Shown here: piece by piece, positions 63,362-64,000 of the stretch
Position numbering within the stretch: the first letter of the stretch is position 1
Layout of the letters: every line of letters begins with the position of its first letter
From: ENR-C20 sp942493145
Lineage (GTDB): Bacteria > Bacillota > Clostridia > Acetivibrionales > DTU013
Reading direction: 5' to 3'
NCBI GenBank assembly: GCA_942493145.1
Contig: OW818679.1
Location: 3,782,001-3,846,000, forward strand
Length of the DNA stretch: 64,000 bases
Translations under genes and position numbers: made by a program
Notes under the pieces: generated by a model
Told to the model about the DNA's origin: nothing
Database searches by the model: none
The model's input: only the letters and a program-made list of their open reading frames with translations

Positions 63362-63566
63362 CACGCATGCGCCACAAGATGCACAAAGTGTATCCTGATT
63401 GGTTACGTTCAAATAGTACAAATCATTTTATCAAATTATGCTTTAAAAGTAAACTGATTGAAGCAGCAAAGCGGCTGTATAAATACCTTTCTTTGATTAA
63501 ATAATATATTCAGGCATAATTATGTGCCTTCAGTAAACCAATCCGCATACGAAAGGAAGTGATTCG

Positions 63567-63935
63567 ATGGCCGAAGCCAACGAAGGCTCAAGAACCGGCA
63601 GTTTCAGCATTTTGCACGTTGTTGGACGATTCATTGCCAGTGCAGTTGTATTGGTAGTCACCGCGGCCGTCACACCAGGGTTTACGATAAGCAGCATTTG
63701 GTCCCTTCTGCTCGCTGCAGTAGTCTTATCAATATTGGACTATGTTGTCTCAAGGACACTGCATGTGGATGCGACACCCTTTGGCAGGGGAATTACAGGA
63801 TTTATTGCCGCAGTGGTTATAATCTATGCCATTAACTTCATAGTACCAGGGTATTCGGTGTCTTTTATTGGCGCCATCCTCGGAGCATTGGTATATGGAG
63901 TTGTGGATATGCTGATACCTGGCAGGGCAATGTAA
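63567..63935 (+). CDS. Small membrane protein, YvlD/phage-holin-like family (PF04020 type)
   Basis: 122 residues with four hydrophobic segments (FIASAVVLVVTAAVTPGFTI, WSLLLAAVVLSILDYVV, ITGFIAAVVIIYAINFIVPG, FIGAILGALVYGVVDMLIPG). This matches the small four-helix membrane family often annotated as phage holin family 4 or YvlD. ATG follows GAAAGGAAG. It stands alone, with a terminator behind it. Function unknown; YvlD relatives belong to envelope-stress operons. Confidence 0.75.
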   Translation: MAEANEGSRTGSFSILHVVGRFIASAVVLVVTAAVTPGFTISSIWSLLLAAVVLSILDYVVSRTLHVDATPFGRGITGFIAAVVIIYAINFIVPGYSVSFIGAILGALVYGVVDMLIPGRAM

Positions 63936-63956
63936 GGCAGAAATTGGATGGGAAAG

Positions 63957-63985
63957 ATAAAGGGATGGTTTCCCATCCCTTTCCA
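63957..63985 (+). terminator. Terminator of the small membrane protein gene
   Basis: AAAGGGATGG-TTTC-CCATCCCTTT hairpin about 20 bp after the stop, followed by a short pyrimidine run. Confidence 0.7.
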
Positions 63986-64000
63986 TCCTGCTATTGTTTA

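Noticed and set aside
63217..63566. T-box riboswitch before cysE-cysS
   Set aside because: The conserved T-box bulge sequence is not present on the minus strand; only a terminator-like hairpin was found.

Overview
The window looks like a chromosomal segment of a spore-forming anaerobe of the Bacillota, class Clostridia. The evidence is a sigH-like sporulation sigma factor next to rlmB, mrnC, cysS and cysE in the usual clostridial order, strong GGAGG ribosome binding sites, TTG and GTG starts, S-layer-homology proteins, ferredoxin-linked 2-oxoacid oxidoreductase, and butyrate kinase with phosphotransbutyrylase. No species is assigned.

Left part (1-22.4 kb). A complete branched-chain amino-acid-type ABC transporter operon (livK-H-M-G-F, minus strand) carries a ketopantoate-reductase-like gene at its end and is followed by a YesN/YesM-type two-component pair; the kinase is cut by the window edge. 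Next come a VOC protein, a PilZ (c-di-GMP) protein, a CoA-disulfide-reductase-like flavoenzyme, a His/Cys-rich MarR regulator with a pair of palindromic operators, an alpha/beta hydrolase and a Fic protein. Then follow two tandem, mosaic, nearly identical surface lipoproteins, an S-layer protein carrying a neutral-ceramidase-like domain, and an OmpR/histidine-kinase pair.

Middle (22.9-57.5 kb). A perfect 52-bp direct repeat (22856-22907 and 57457-57508) is formed by the 3' part of a tRNA-Thr(GGT) gene. Between the copies lie a tyrosine integrase, an excisionase and about 34.6 kb of catabolic genes, read here as a genomic island integrated in tRNA-Thr. Its cargo includes an OFA-type MFS carrier, a P-loop NTPase and a korDABC-type 2-oxoacid:ferredoxin oxidoreductase, with a double-length GntR regulator reading divergently. 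It also holds a chemoreceptor, a second MFS carrier, an MBL hydrolase and an enoate-reductase-like flavoenzyme with a divergent LysR. A further minus-strand run contains a LysR, a beta-propeller lactonase-like protein, a FAD oxidoreductase, a TRAP transporter, a uroporphyrinogen-decarboxylase-family protein, butyrate kinase, phosphotransbutyrylase, a molybdopterin enzyme and a small Fe-S partner. The inferred job is uptake and reductive or fermentative breakdown of organic acids, with ATP recovered through acyl-CoA and acyl phosphate. Three copies of an ATAAC-N7-GTTAT operator tie an MFS gene, the FAD oxidoreductase and the lactonase into a possible regulon. The island is littered with gene remnants (iorA start, flavoprotein start, duplicate FAD-oxidoreductase end, frameshifted ORF), so it has been rearranged repeatedly.

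Right part (57.5-64 kb). tRNA-Thr and tRNA-Gly are followed by the core housekeeping block sigH, rlmB (with an extraordinary Gly/Tyr/Lys repeat arm), mrnC, cysS and cysE, and a small membrane protein on the plus strand.

All assignments come from reading motifs and context. No database search was run.
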